Part shown: piece after piece, positions 41,870 through 50,885 of the stretch
Layout of the letters: each line of letters begins with the position of its first letter
How positions within the stretch are numbered: the first letter of the stretch is position 1
Assembly: GCA_019116285.1 (NCBI GenBank)
Contig: DXBX01000055.1
Coordinates: 1-51,612 of the forward strand
Direction: 5' to 3'
Source: Candidatus Bacteroides merdigallinarum
GTDB taxonomy: Bacteria > Bacteroidota > Bacteroidia > Bacteroidales > Bacteroidaceae
DNA: 51,612 nt
The notes under the pieces: generated by a model
What the model saw: the letters and a program-made list of their open reading frames with translations, nothing else
What the model was told of the DNA's origin: nothing
The model's database searches: none
Made by a program: the position numbers and the translations under genes

Positions 41870-44011
41870 TTAATAGTCTTTCTTGAACCATTTATAGAAC
41901 CAGCGGCCCACTTTCTCATAGTGCTGGCTTTCGTTGTTGCCTTGCGGGTTGGCAAAGGAGATAGCCTCTTGGGGCTCGCCAATCTGATCGGGGTAAAGCA
42001 CAATGAGGCTATTATTGCTAAAGTATTTGCCCAGCTGTCCCGGCAGGCGCTCGAACGAACTGTCGTAGGAGATGGAGCCGCGGCGTGCACTGATGACCAC
42101 CAGCAAGTGGTCGTAGTTGACTTGGCCTGTCAGCAAGAGCAGGTCGTCCCAATCGTCCAGACGCGAGAATTCAGCCATCGTGTCGCTATGCTTTTTGCGC
42201 ACCAAGGCCTGCAAGAGATGAGTGGTCTGTTCGTTGGCAAAGAAATGTACGCGGCAGTTCAGCGTGGCTCCCATGCGGCAGAAGTGCTCCACCCATTTCT
42301 GGAAACCTGCCTCATATTCCGCTTTGGGCGGTACGGCAATAATGATGCGGCGCAACGTGTTGAGCGGCATCAGGAAGCGGGCCACCATCACCTCGCGGTG
42401 CAAGCCTTTCAGCAGGCTCTCGGTCAGCTTGCCGAAGTAGGAGTCCATCAGGTTCACCTTGTAGTGCAGGCCGATGACCACATCCGTTGCATCGTATTCG
42501 CGGGCCGTATGTATGATGCCCGCCGCGATGTTCAGATCATAACGGCTGATGCACTGCAGCTGCAGCCCGGCCGAAGCCGCAATCTTCGCCGCCCGCTCCA
42601 GGTAGCGTTTGCCCTGTTGCTCCAGGCGGTCGGATTCGGTATGGTCGTTGATGACGTTCAGCGCCACCAGGTTGTCCTTCTGTTTTGGGTCGCGGATGAG
42701 CAGGGAGAGACTCATCAGGTATTCCAGCGTGGCGGGATTGGCCACAGGAATCAGAATCTTTTCCGGCATACGCGAGCGATCGCCTTCCTCCGGATGTGCC
42801 TCGTCCATGGCAATGCGCCGTGCCGCCCGTTCGGTGGTAAAGGAGCTGACTACGCAAGTCACCAGGATGAGCAGAACCGTACCGTTCAGCACGTCTTCGT
42901 TCAACAGACGTTCGCCATTGGGCTGTATCAAATTATAGCCAATCAGTACGGCTGCCAGTGTGGCCGCCGCCTGCGCATTGCTCAAGCCGAACATCAGTTC
43001 ACGCTCCAGGGCGGACATACCATATATCTTCTGCGTCAGCCACGAGGCAATCCATTTGCCCGCCAAGGCCACGACAATCATCACGCCGGCCACCTTCAGC
43101 GCATCTCCTCCGCCGAAGATGACGTGGATATCTATTAACATGCCCACGCCAATCAAAAAGTAAGGAATGAACAATGCATTGCCTACGAATTCCAGGTGGC
43201 TCATCAACGGAGATACGTGCGGGATGAGGCGGTTCAGCACCAGGCCCACCAGGAAAGCGCCCAAGATGCCCTCCATGCCGATGAACTCCATCAGCCCCGC
43301 GCCGAGGAACACCATGGCCAGCACGAAGATGAACTGCATCACATTATCGTCATACCGGCGGAAGAACCACCGCCCGATGCGGGGGAAAAGCTGCATGATG
43401 AGCGCGCCCAGCACCACCACCTTCACCACCAGCCACAGCCAGAACAGACCGCCACCTTCCCCCTTGAACAAGCCGCTGATGACGGCCAGCACCAGCAAGG
43501 TCAGCGTGTCTGTCACCGCGGTACCTCCCACGGCGATGCTGACACTGCGATGGCGTGAAATACCATATCGGATGACGATGGGATAGGCCACCAGCGTATG
43601 CGAGGCATACATACTGGCCAACAGGATGGATGTCAGCAGGCTGTACTCCAGCAGCCACATATTGGTCACCATGCCGATGCCGATGGGGATGATGAACGCC
43701 AGCAATCCCAGCATGACCGCCTTGCCCCGGTTCTTCTTGAAGTCGGACATGTTCATCTCCAGGCCTGCCAGGAACATGATATAGTACACGCCCACCTTGC
43801 CGAACAGCTCGAAGCTGCTATCTCTTGCCAGGATGTTGAACCCATGCTCGCCGATGACCAATCCGGCCAGGATCATGCCGATGATGTGCGGGATGCGCAG
43901 TTTGTTCAGCAGGATGGGAGCAAACAATATGATGAGCAGTACCAGGAGAAATATCCAGGTAGGGTCGGTAATGGGGAGCTGCAGACTGAAGTGGAACAAG
44001 TCCATGGGCAC
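41870..44011 (-). CDS. Cation/proton antiporter (CPA2-like) with C-terminal UspA-like domain
   Basis: A 713-residue protein. Residues ~15-400 form about 12-13 membrane helices of a sodium/hydrogen exchanger, with LAGLVIGEHGFNIL, MFLAGLEMNMSDFKKNRG and GILGAFLVGLVLNRLIP. The remainder is a soluble domain in two halves, of universal-stress-like character (KILIPVANPATLEYLMSLS, RRIIIAVPPKAEYEAGFQKW). Such tails regulate CPA2 exchangers. It probably exchanges Na+ or K+ for protons. ATG at 44005 is an alternative start. Confidence 0.88.
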   Translation of the reverse strand: MPMDLFHFSLQLPITDPTWIFLLVLLIILFAPILLNKLRIPHIIGMILAGLVIGEHGFNILARDSSFELFGKVGVYYIMFLAGLEMNMSDFKKNRGKAVMLGLLAFIIPIGIGMVTNMWLLEYSLLTSILLASMYASHTLVAYPIVIRYGISRHRSVSIAVGGTAVTDTLTLLVLAVISGLFKGEGGGLFWLWLVVKVVVLGALIMQLFPRIGRWFFRRYDDNVMQFIFVLAMVFLGAGLMEFIGMEGILGAFLVGLVLNRLIPHVSPLMSHLEFVGNALFIPYFLIGVGMLIDIHVIFGGGDALKVAGVMIVVALAGKWIASWLTQKIYGMSALERELMFGLSNAQAAATLAAVLIGYNLIQPNGERLLNEDVLNGTVLLILVTCVVSSFTTERAARRIAMDEAHPEEGDRSRMPEKILIPVANPATLEYLMSLSLLIRDPKQKDNLVALNVINDHTESDRLEQQGKRYLERAAKIAASAGLQLQCISRYDLNIAAGIIHTAREYDATDVVIGLHYKVNLMDSYFGKLTESLLKGLHREVMVARFLMPLNTLRRIIIAVPPKAEYEAGFQKWVEHFCRMGATLNCRVHFFANEQTTHLLQALVRKKHSDTMAEFSRLDDWDDLLLLTGQVNYDHLLVVISARRGSISYDSSFERLPGQLGKYFSNNSLIVLYPDQIGEPQEAISFANPQGNNESQHYEKVGRWFYKWFKKDY

Positions 44012-44085
44012 GGGATATTAGGTTTCAGTGTGCAAAATAACGAAAAACTTTTCACTTTTAGAAGCCATGCTTGCGTATTTTATTG

Positions 44086-44093
44086 TAAATTTG
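44086..44093 (+). promoter_or_regulatory. -7 promoter element for asd (TAAATTTG)
   Basis: TAAATTTG matches TAnnTTTG and precedes the asd ATG by 66 bp. Confidence 0.55.
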
Positions 44094-44159
44094 CGCCCGA
44101 AAAGAGACAAATATATACAATTGTATCCGTATTATCAACCATCTAAAAGCAAAAAGACA

Positions 44160-45167
44160 ATGAAAGTAGCGATTGTGGGAGCAAGCGGAGCCGTGGGACA
44201 AGAGTTCCTGCGCGTGCTCGATGAAAGGAATTTTCCGTTGGACGAACTGGTGTTGTTCGGTTCCAAACGCAGTGCCGGGACGAAATACACGTTCCGTGGC
44301 AAGGAAATCGAAGTGAAACTCCTGCAACACAACGATGACTTCAAGGGTGTGGGCATCGTCTTTACCTCCGCCGGCGCAGGCACTTCCAAAGAGTTTGCCG
44401 AGACCATCACGAAGTATGGTGCCGTGATGATAGACAACTCCAGTGCCTTCCGCATGGATGCTGACGTACCCTTGGTAGTGCCCGAGGTAAATGCCGCCGA
44501 TGCGAAAGATCGTCCGCGCGGCATCATCGCCAACCCCAACTGTACGACCATCCAGATGGTAGTGGCGCTGAAAGCCATCGAGCAGCTGAGTCACATCAAG
44601 GTGGTGCACGTCTCCACCTACCAGGCCGCCAGCGGTGCCGGTGCCGCCGCCATGCAGGAACTTTACGAGCAATACCGCCAAGTATTGGCCGGTGAGCCTG
44701 TCACCGTGGAGAAATTCGCCTACCAGCTGGCCTTCAACCTCATCCCGCAGATTGATGTCTTCACTGACAACGGTTATACCAAGGAAGAGATGAAGATGTT
44801 CAACGAGACACGCAAGATTATGCACAGTGATGTCCGCGTCAGCGCCACCTGCGTTCGCGTACCTGCCCTGCGCTCTCACTCAGAAAGCATCTGGGTGGAG
44901 ACCGAGCGCCCCATCTCCGTGGAAGAAGCTCGCGAAGCCTTTGCCAAGGGTGAAGGTCTGGTGCTGATGGACAATCCCGCCGAGAAGGAATACCCCATGC
45001 CCCTCTTCCTGGCCGGCAAGGATCCTGTCTATGTAGGCCGTATCCGCAAGGACCTGGCCAACGACAACGGCCTGACCTTCTGGATTGTAGGTGACCAAAT
45101 CAAGAAGGGTGCCGCCTTGAATGCCGTGCAGATTGCCGAGTATCTCATCAAGGAAAAAGATATCTAA
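44160..45167 (+). CDS. asd: Aspartate-semialdehyde dehydrogenase
   Basis: A 335-residue NADPH enzyme that makes aspartate semialdehyde for lysine, threonine, methionine and diaminopimelate synthesis. The dinucleotide motif is [14 protein letters not shown] (7-20), the catalytic Cys128 is in NPNCTT and a further substrate region is [12 protein letters not shown]. The ATG at 44160 ([10 protein letters not shown]) was chosen; the longer frame from 44028 has no conserved extension. A strong terminator follows. Confidence 0.96.
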   Translation: MKVAIVGASGAVGQEFLRVLDERNFPLDELVLFGSKRSAGTKYTFRGKEIEVKLLQHNDDFKGVGIVFTSAGAGTSKEFAETITKYGAVMIDNSSAFRMDADVPLVVPEVNAADAKDRPRGIIANPNCTTIQMVVALKAIEQLSHIKVVHVSTYQAASGAGAAAMQELYEQYRQVLAGEPVTVEKFAYQLAFNLIPQIDVFTDNGYTKEEMKMFNETRKIMHSDVRVSATCVRVPALRSHSESIWVETERPISVEEAREAFAKGEGLVLMDNPAEKEYPMPLFLAGKDPVYVGRIRKDLANDNGLTFWIVGDQIKKGAALNAVQIAEYLIKEKDI

Positions 45168-45194
45168 CATTTTGTATTCTGATTGTTGTGGTAT

Positions 45195-45242
45195 GGAATT
45201 GCGCACAACCCCTGTGAGGGTCTCGCGCAATTCCATTTTTTT
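45195..45242 (+). terminator. Intrinsic terminator of asd
   Basis: GGAATTGCGC (45195-45204) pairs with GCGCAATTCC (45225-45234), followed by seven T (45236-45242). Confidence 0.88.
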
Positions 45243-45780
45243 GTCTATGTGCGGAATCCCTTTATCAATGACAAATGATTAGGCTATGCAGGCGGGTGAA
45301 TCCGTACTTGTATGATGCTCTGATGTAAATATATCTCTTCCCCATAAAACGCTTTTCATTAACTTATGCAAGTCTTTTGCGTGCCTCTTGTTCCTCCCTT
45401 TCCGGAAGAGTCTAAAAACGGACTTGAAGCGGAGGTGTAACGGACTTGAAACGGACCTGTGGCGGAGGTGAAGCGATTGATGTAGGTATTTCTTTACAGG
45501 CGTTTTATTATAGAATTGATTCATTGCTGTTTATAGGGATATGCTTTTGAATATTCTTGCCAAGATTTGTTTGTGTATTCTTGGAGCTCTTTCAAAAGCG
45601 GTGGATTTGTTATGTTAATTTAGTGGTTTTATTTGAGTGATGTGGTGTAATGATAGTTGATTGCAATGCTCATATAGAGGAGTGAAATAAACAATTTTTT
45701 GGGGCGATTGGGAGATCAATGTGTCAGATGTGATGGAATGTTCTATAAATACACAATTGCAGTGTATGGTAAAAAAACAT
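45243..45780. other. Gene-poor AT-rich gap
   Basis: No convincing gene is present. A short duplicated segment of about 20 bp (CGGACTTGAAGCGGAGGTGT and CGGACTTGAAACGGACCTGT) lies at 45419-45460, followed by another GCGGAGGTG near 45462-45470. Beyond 45480 the sequence becomes AT-rich, the start of the low-GC island. Confidence 0.5.
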
Positions 45781-46926
45781 CTATTTTTCTGTTTCTTTTA
45801 TGTTGAAATATTCCTTGTATTTATTGTTGATCTTTGTCCTTTCTTTCTCCTTGATAGGGGTATGTTTAACTAATGAGTTGAATGTGTTATGGTTAATTTT
45901 CTTGTTTCCATCTTTGTCACAGATGTAAAATTGCTCTTTTATTTCATTTGAACAGCAATCAAGGATTTCTTCTCTAATTTGTTTGAGATTAGATTTTCCT
46001 GTTTGTTTTTTCTCTAATTCATATAAAAATCGAGTCAATATTTCAATCTGGCGGCTAATTCTTTTCCCTTTAAAATCTTGTACGCAATATCTTATGAAAT
46101 TGTTTCTTTTGTCCTTGTCTTCGTTTTTTGTTTTCTTATATAATGGTGAACTGGGTTTGGCCAAAATGTAAAATGCTCTTGCTTCGCTTTTTTCTTCAAG
46201 GTAAATATATTTATTCCCTAATATGCCTTTGATTATTTTGAATATTTGGGGCTCTTGTAGAACAACGATGACGTCAGGACTCCCTGATGGAAATTCTTTC
46301 ATACATTTGTCAAATGCTTTCTGATTTTTCTCGGGTTCATATTTTAATTCTTTAGGGTTTAACTCGCCATAATTCCAATACTCTGTGTAATGCTGAATAA
46401 AGTTTGTAAATACAATCCGATTCCAATAGTTTCTTTTTTGTATTGGAGTTAAAGCACTCACGTTTGTTTCTTTTCTTTTTATATTGAATGGGAGTGCGGT
46501 AAGTGCCTCTTCAAATAAATTCTTCAGTACATCGAAGACGAGAGCAAATACCCTTGCCCGTTTTCTTTTTTCTTTATCTTCTATATGGTCATGTACTGAA
46601 ATCTTGGTTTCGCATTGAAGTAGACGAAGCCCCTTATTCAAGCAGTCGGATTTATCTTTGGATTCACATTTTTCATATAGCGGGCATAGCTCTACTCTAT
46701 TATTATAGTTGGCCCATTCGTGGCATCTTCCATTGTCTTGGTATGCTTTTGTATTCCAAACTGTGCATTTGTTGTTTCGGTTTTCCAGGCACTCGTGTGG
46801 ATTTGCTTCCTCGCAATTCCAAAACTTAGGATCACACCAATGTTGTACCCCTACGACGAGGATTGTATTTCCATCTATTCCTTCTTTATAGTCTTTGCCT
46901 ATCCAGGGATCAAATAGCTTTGCCAT
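45781..46926 (-). CDS. Cys-rich protein of unknown function (381 aa)
   Basis: No family was recognised with confidence. The N-terminal 110 residues contain ten cysteines (HWCDPKFWNCEE, PHECLENRNNKCTVW, CPLYEKCES, DCLNKGLRLLQCE), suggesting a metal or Fe-S site. The start IDGNTILVVGVQHWC, a later DVIVVLQEPQIFK and LAKPSSPLYKK vaguely recall the uracil-DNA-glycosylase fold, but this is only a guess. A basic, Lys-rich C-terminus follows. AT-rich sequence and codon use contrast with the neighbours, implying transfer. It has its own TATTTTTG promoter element. Confidence 0.8.
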   Translation of the reverse strand: MAKLFDPWIGKDYKEGIDGNTILVVGVQHWCDPKFWNCEEANPHECLENRNNKCTVWNTKAYQDNGRCHEWANYNNRVELCPLYEKCESKDKSDCLNKGLRLLQCETKISVHDHIEDKEKRKRARVFALVFDVLKNLFEEALTALPFNIKRKETNVSALTPIQKRNYWNRIVFTNFIQHYTEYWNYGELNPKELKYEPEKNQKAFDKCMKEFPSGSPDVIVVLQEPQIFKIIKGILGNKYIYLEEKSEARAFYILAKPSSPLYKKTKNEDKDKRNNFIRYCVQDFKGKRISRQIEILTRFLYELEKKQTGKSNLKQIREEILDCCSNEIKEQFYICDKDGNKKINHNTFNSLVKHTPIKEKERTKINNKYKEYFNIKETEK

Positions 46927-46951
46927 ATTATTGTGAATTGATTTATACCTG

Positions 46952-46959
46952 CAAAAATA
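46952..46959 (-). promoter_or_regulatory. -7 promoter element (TATTTTTG)
   Basis: The minus strand reads TATTTTTG, 26 bp before the start of the Cys-rich gene. It faces away from the unit starting near 47055. Confidence 0.55.
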
Positions 46960-47054
46960 GAGATTTATATCTAAAGTTCCACTTATTTTTCCACTTTATA
47001 GATGTTTTTGAAGGGGCAGAATAAATGCCTATTTTTTTTTGTTTGTGGAGCCTC

Positions 47055-47062
47055 TACCTTTG
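47055..47062 (+). promoter_or_regulatory. -7 promoter element (TACCTTTG) for small-gene unit
   Basis: TACCTTTG matches TAnnTTTG and lies 55 bp before the 50-residue reading frame. Confidence 0.5.
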
Positions 47063-47117
47063 CCTTCAGAATTTACGAAGGTAAATTAAGTACTATAAAA
47101 TTAAAGGAGATAAAACT

Positions 47118-47270
47118 ATGAATGAAGAACCAACCGATTTGGAAGATTTGTCAGAAGGAGAACAGACAAAACTTCAAAACGAGAACCCGGAGCTTTTTCT
47201 AAAGCTTCACGAAGAGTGGAGAAAATTCAATCTCTATTTTATGGGGATTGATGATGCTGAAGATGAATGA
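47118..47270 (+). CDS. Small acidic protein (50 aa)
   Basis: The frame MNEEPTDLEDLSEGEQ... has 50 residues, is highly acidic and is likely a single amphipathic helical segment (NPELFLKLHEEWRKFN). A good ribosome-binding site AAAGGAGA (47103-47110) lies 7 bp before the ATG, which supports translation despite its size. Its role is unknown; its position just before two small membrane proteins suggests an immunity or regulator function, as an inference only. Confidence 0.65.
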   Translation: MNEEPTDLEDLSEGEQTKLQNENPELFLKLHEEWRKFNLYFMGIDDAEDE

Positions 47271-47304
47271 AAATTAAATTATTAACTTCTAAAATGTAAA
47301 ATTT

Positions 47305-47430
47305 ATGCTTCCACTTATTATTATGGGAGGTCCGGTAGTCATCAGTACTACTACGAGAGAATTGTTAATCCTTGCAGCTACTTTTGTTGCAAGTAAAGTA
47401 ATTAAATCAAATAAAAAGAAGAAAAAATGA
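47305..47430 (+). CDS. Small single-span membrane protein (41 aa)
   Basis: MLPLIIMGGPVVISTTTREL starts a 41-residue protein with hydrophobic stretches at both ends of a short loop and a basic tail NKKKKK. It overlaps the following gene by 4 bp (ATGA), so the two are translationally coupled and probably act together at the membrane. No homologue was recognised. Confidence 0.65.
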   Translation: MLPLIIMGGPVVISTTTRELLILAATFVASKVIKSNKKKKK

Positions 47431-47750
47431 AGAAGAAAGACATTTTGGGGTCTGCGGCTACCGTAGGCACAGGTACAGCTATTGGGGTAGGCGGTCCGTC
47501 GGCTGCTATGGGAATTGCGACAACTTTTGGTACGGCATCTACCGGTACGGCCATATCGAGCTTGTCCGGAGCCGCAGCTACAAATGCAGCCACTGCTTGG
47601 CTGGGCGGTGGCGCTTTAGCTGCTGGTGGCGGAGGAATGGCTGCCGGATCGCTGTTGTTGAGCGCATTGCCGGTCGTAGGAGTTGGAATAGCTCTTTCTG
47701 GTGCGGGATATTGCTTATATAAATATCGTAAGAGTAAGAAAAAACGTTAA
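47427..47750 (+). CDS. Gly/Ala-rich glycine-zipper-like membrane protein (107 aa)
   Basis: A 107-residue protein almost entirely of Gly, Ala, Ser and Thr: GAAATNAATAWLGGGALAAG and GGGGMAAGSLLLSALPV, then a hydrophobic segment (VGVGIALSGAGYCLY) and a basic tail KYRKSKKKR. Spacing of Gly and Ala fits glycine-zipper helices found in membrane-inserting or pore-forming proteins. I recall similar GGGALAAGGGGMA motifs in assorted bacterial proteins but cannot name a family. It is encoded immediately after the 41-residue membrane protein and before a terminator. Confidence 0.75.
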   Translation: MKKKDILGSAATVGTGTAIGVGGPSAAMGIATTFGTASTGTAISSLSGAAATNAATAWLGGGALAAGGGGMAAGSLLLSALPVVGVGIALSGAGYCLYKYRKSKKKR

Positions 47751-47757
47751 AATTATG

Positions 47758-47806
47758 CATCAGTCAGTTGTCTGTATATGTCTGATGGATGGCTGGCTGA
47801 TGTTTT
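47758..47806 (+). terminator. Terminator after the small-protein unit
   Basis: CATCAGTCAG (47758-47767) pairs with CTGGCTGATG (47793-47802) with one wobble, followed by TTTT. It would separate the small genes from the AlbA_2 gene. Confidence 0.6.
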
Positions 47807-47848
47807 CAATAGATTATTTAATGGAACAATAAAATTGATGATATTACT

Positions 47849-48814
47849 ATGATTATTAATGAAAAAATGGATTTTAAAGGAATAGTGACAGGCCATAACG
47901 AAAAGTTCTATCAGTTCCGTAGCAAGCAGATACCGGAGAATCTATTTACGGTGCCTGTGCCTGTTATTCACTATTGCGAGTTTTCTGATGAGATAAAAGA
48001 TAAGGACGGTTTCCTGAAAAATGGAACCGAACTTCATTTGCGTGAAGTTCCATTACCTAATGGGGCGATTCATTTTTATCCCCGGCATGAATTCTATCCC
48101 CCCAAGAAAGAGAACATTATTAATAACAAGAGAGCGTCTATCAGCAATCTGAAAGATAATATCGTTCCGTTAAAGGTGAATACTCCGGAAGTGTTGGGGG
48201 CTTTACGTGACGAGTTTTGCGAGCATAGTGACCGATTCGACGTGCAGGTGCGTAAGGAAACGATGAGAATCCTGTCGGAAGGGAATCTGGATGAGTCTTG
48301 CAATCATCTGCGCCGCCTTTTGAACAAGCCGATTTTCCCACAAGAAAATGGCCAGATTGAGTATAAGTCCAGTTTTCTGAATCCCCGGGAAACAGACAAG
48401 AATTATCAGTTGCGTGAACTGGTGAAGATTTTGGTCGGTTTTGCCAATAGCGATACGCACCGAGGAACACTGATTGTAGGGGTAACGGACAATCAGGCAG
48501 TGTGTGGCGTGGAGAATGATTTCGCCCAATTCGGGGAACAATTTAACCGGGAGAAGTTTACGGCTATGTTCATGAATCTGTATAAACAATTGACTTCTGG
48601 CCAACTGATGATGGATACTCACTTGGAATGGAATGAGATTGAGAATCATTTGATTTGCCGGATCAGCGTGGATTATCATGGCGATGTCGTATTGATGAAC
48701 GGAACCAACCTTTATGTCCGCAAGGAGAGTGGCAATCACCTGCTGAAAGGGGACGATGTGTTGGCCTTCATCCGCCAAAGAGTGTCCTCAATGAACCTTG
48801 GCGGATTTAATTGA
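47849..48814 (+). CDS. AlbA_2 (Schlafen-type) ATP-binding domain protein
   Basis: A 321-residue protein. The C-terminal part (about 165-290) has the AlbA_2 signature IEYKSSFL, LVKILVGFANSDTHRGTLIVGVTDN and LYVRKESG, found in putative transcriptional regulators and in defence-associated proteins. The N-terminal 150 residues have no clear match. Starts at 47849 and 47867 are both possible. It lies in the AT-rich island and is followed by a terminator. Confidence 0.84.
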   Translation: MIINEKMDFKGIVTGHNEKFYQFRSKQIPENLFTVPVPVIHYCEFSDEIKDKDGFLKNGTELHLREVPLPNGAIHFYPRHEFYPPKKENIINNKRASISNLKDNIVPLKVNTPEVLGALRDEFCEHSDRFDVQVRKETMRILSEGNLDESCNHLRRLLNKPIFPQENGQIEYKSSFLNPRETDKNYQLRELVKILVGFANSDTHRGTLIVGVTDNQAVCGVENDFAQFGEQFNREKFTAMFMNLYKQLTSGQLMMDTHLEWNEIENHLICRISVDYHGDVVLMNGTNLYVRKESGNHLLKGDDVLAFIRQRVSSMNLGGFN

Positions 48815-48825
48815 TTCTTTTTTAT

Positions 48826-48869
48826 GCGATTGTCTGGGTGGATACGTTCCATGCAGACAATCGCTTTCC
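48826..48869 (+). terminator. Terminator after AlbA_2 gene
   Basis: GCGATTGTCTG (48826-48836) pairs exactly with CAGACAATCGC (48854-48864), followed by a T-containing tail. Confidence 0.7.
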
Positions 48870-48891
48870 TCTAATTTAAAATGATGATTGT

Positions 48892-49182
48892 ATGAAAACG
48901 ATTCCAATGATTAAAGACCGTACTAGAAATCTATTGATCCTGTTGTTGGTAGCTGTATACTTGGCCAGTCCTGTGGATGTGATTCCGGATGTAGTCCCCG
49001 TGGCGGGATGGTTGGACGATGTACTCCTTCTTCTATGGGCTGTGCTCAAGATAATGGAAAGTGGTGACAAGGGTATCCGTTCTTTTTTGGGAGCTGTACA
49101 AGGATTACTGGTGGTTGGCGTCTTGCTGGTGATTCTGTTCTTGACGCTTTGTGTTTTATTGATTATGTCATTGATAAAATAA
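48892..49182 (+). CDS. YkvA/DUF1232-family small membrane protein
   Basis: A 96-residue protein with a helix at about 13-25 leading into the DUF1232 signature YLASPVDVIPDVVPVAGWLDDVLLL, a second hydrophobic stretch (~65-95). The family has no firm function. It lies 7 bp before the S41 peptidase gene and is probably co-transcribed. Confidence 0.87.
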   Translation: MKTIPMIKDRTRNLLILLLVAVYLASPVDVIPDVVPVAGWLDDVLLLLWAVLKIMESGDKGIRSFLGAVQGLLVVGVLLVILFLTLCVLLIMSLIK

Positions 49183-49188
49183 CCATAT

Positions 49189-50631
49189 ATGACCCTCTAT
49201 ACCCTTCAGAACCTAGCCTATCTCCTTCTCTCTCTGGCTTCCCTCGGAGCCGTCGGTCTCTTCCTGTTTTTATACCTGAGACGACGGAACAAACTGCGCC
49301 GCTGGCATTGTCTGTTTCCCATTCTTGCAATAGTTGTACTTGCGTGGAGCATTCGGATGCTGTATGTGAATTATGTCATCTATGACTTGTACAACAAGGT
49401 CGTACGGCCGCCTCGGTCGTGTTACATGGAGGATTTGCGGCTTACTCCCCGGGAATGTGCCGAGGATTTCCGGGAGATAACCGGCATTGTCAGCCGTTAT
49501 TACGAGCCGCTGGCACACCATAAAGGCATTGACCTGGAGCAGCTCCATGCGACGTATCGGGACAAGGTGGCCCATGTGCGCGATGCGCGGGAGTATGCGC
49601 TCCTGCTGGTCGACTATTTCGCCTCGCTGGAGAATGGGCATACGCATCCGTTTTTCTCTGACTATAGGCCGGAAATCAAGGTCAAGATGCGCAATGATAG
49701 TCTGTATGTCATTGCCAATATGGACAAAAGGATGTCGCTGAAGCCGCGGGATGTCATTGTTGCCGTCCGTGGCATTCCTGCCGCGCAATGTATTGAACAA
49801 CAAATGAGTCGGGTATCTGCTTCGACAGATGCAGCCCGGCGACAGGAAGCCGCCATGCAGGTGCTGCGTTCGTACACGGATTCTTGCCTGGAGGTGACCG
49901 TGCTGCGGGAAGATTCATTTTTCAATACAACGCTTCCTCTCTATGACAAAGTGGAACGGCTGGACAGACTGAAGCGTTTGATGGAAGGAAAGGACAGTTT
50001 CCAGCTTGCTACCCGCAGGGAAATAGCCTTGACAGATCTTCCCCAGTCGTTGGCAGCTGTGCTTCGGGAGGACAGCATCGGCTTCATCAAAATCGATCAT
50101 TTCCGGGGCAGGAGTGCCGAACGTTTCCGGCAGGATTACCAGGCTTGCCGCCACTTGCCCTATCTGATTCTGAACCTAGAGGACAATGGCGGCGGCCTGC
50201 AAGAAAATGTGAATGCCATTGCCGCCTGTCTGGTCGATCGCGATGTCCGGTTAGAGGATATACCTATCCGTTGCGATTCCACGTTACGTTATACAGGGAA
50301 AATTTTCGTGTTGATGAACACGTTCACCGCCAGTGCGGCAGAGTGTCTGGTGGCCTGTCTGAAAGGGCAGTCCAATGTGACCGTCATCGGACAGCGGAGT
50401 GCGGGAGATTGCGGTTCGTGGGCCTACAATTTCCGCACTCGCCACGGCTTGGAGTTCAAACTGGCCACACGTCCGCCTTTCCTCTTGCCGGACGGAAAGA
50501 CGTTGAGCGAAGGCGTGGGTATTGCTCCGGACATAGAGACGAGGGAAAGCCTGCCGTGGGAAATGGAGGAAAGCCTTGCAAGAGCTCTGTTCCTCATTCA
50601 TAAAGACAAGCGCGAGCGAGGGAAGGAATAG
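49189..50631 (+). CDS. S41-family membrane-anchored serine peptidase
   Basis: A 480-residue protein with two N-terminal membrane helices (about 8-30 and 42-62), a PDZ-like region (~165-240) and a C-terminal tail-specific protease domain. The core includes LNLEDNGGGL (328-337), and the catalytic serine is probably Ser382 in TFTASAAECL, then GQRSAGDCGSW and SEGVGIAPDI. It likely trims or degrades exported proteins at the cytoplasmic membrane. It is preceded by the DUF1232 gene and followed by the second copy of the 65-bp hairpin repeat. Confidence 0.86.
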   Translation: MTLYTLQNLAYLLLSLASLGAVGLFLFLYLRRRNKLRRWHCLFPILAIVVLAWSIRMLYVNYVIYDLYNKVVRPPRSCYMEDLRLTPRECAEDFREITGIVSRYYEPLAHHKGIDLEQLHATYRDKVAHVRDAREYALLLVDYFASLENGHTHPFFSDYRPEIKVKMRNDSLYVIANMDKRMSLKPRDVIVAVRGIPAAQCIEQQMSRVSASTDAARRQEAAMQVLRSYTDSCLEVTVLREDSFFNTTLPLYDKVERLDRLKRLMEGKDSFQLATRREIALTDLPQSLAAVLREDSIGFIKIDHFRGRSAERFRQDYQACRHLPYLILNLEDNGGGLQENVNAIAACLVDRDVRLEDIPIRCDSTLRYTGKIFVLMNTFTASAAECLVACLKGQSNVTVIGQRSAGDCGSWAYNFRTRHGLEFKLATRPPFLLPDGKTLSEGVGIAPDIETRESLPWEMEESLARALFLIHKDKRERGKE

Positions 50632-50704
50632 CGCTAGAGAAAATAGTGCGGACATTGCAGCAGGCCGACAAACATGTTCATCAGCCGTACCAAAGTCGTT
50701 ACTT

Positions 50705-50770
50705 CTCCCTACCTCCTCCCTACCTTCTCCTTGTCTATACACAGGGACTTGGTAGGGAGGAGGTAGGGAG
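50705..50770. repeat. Long-hairpin interspersed repeat, copy 2
   Basis: The same perfect 20-bp inverted repeat (50705-50724 and 50751-50770) around a 26-bp loop as at 3600-3665. The 65-bp sequences starting at 3601 and 50706 are identical. It lies between the S41 peptidase and GNAT genes, both plus strand. Confidence 0.88.
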
Positions 50771-50852
50771 GAGGGGTGACTTTGGGGGATAAATGATAGG
50801 GGGAGAGGAGTGTAATTTTCACCTCAATTCAGTGTTTTGAAGGATAAATCCC

Positions 50853-50860
50853 TATCTTTG
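50853..50860 (+). promoter_or_regulatory. -7 promoter element (TATCTTTG)
   Basis: TATCTTTG lies 26 bp before the ATG of the acetyltransferase gene. Confidence 0.6.
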
Positions 50861-50885
50861 CACCCGGATAATAACCGCAACGATT

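Noticed and set aside
45279..45524. 81-codon minus-strand reading frame after the asd terminator
   Set aside because: Its sequence is Arg/His/Leu-rich and repetitive because of the underlying duplicated words; no start site or homologue was recognised.
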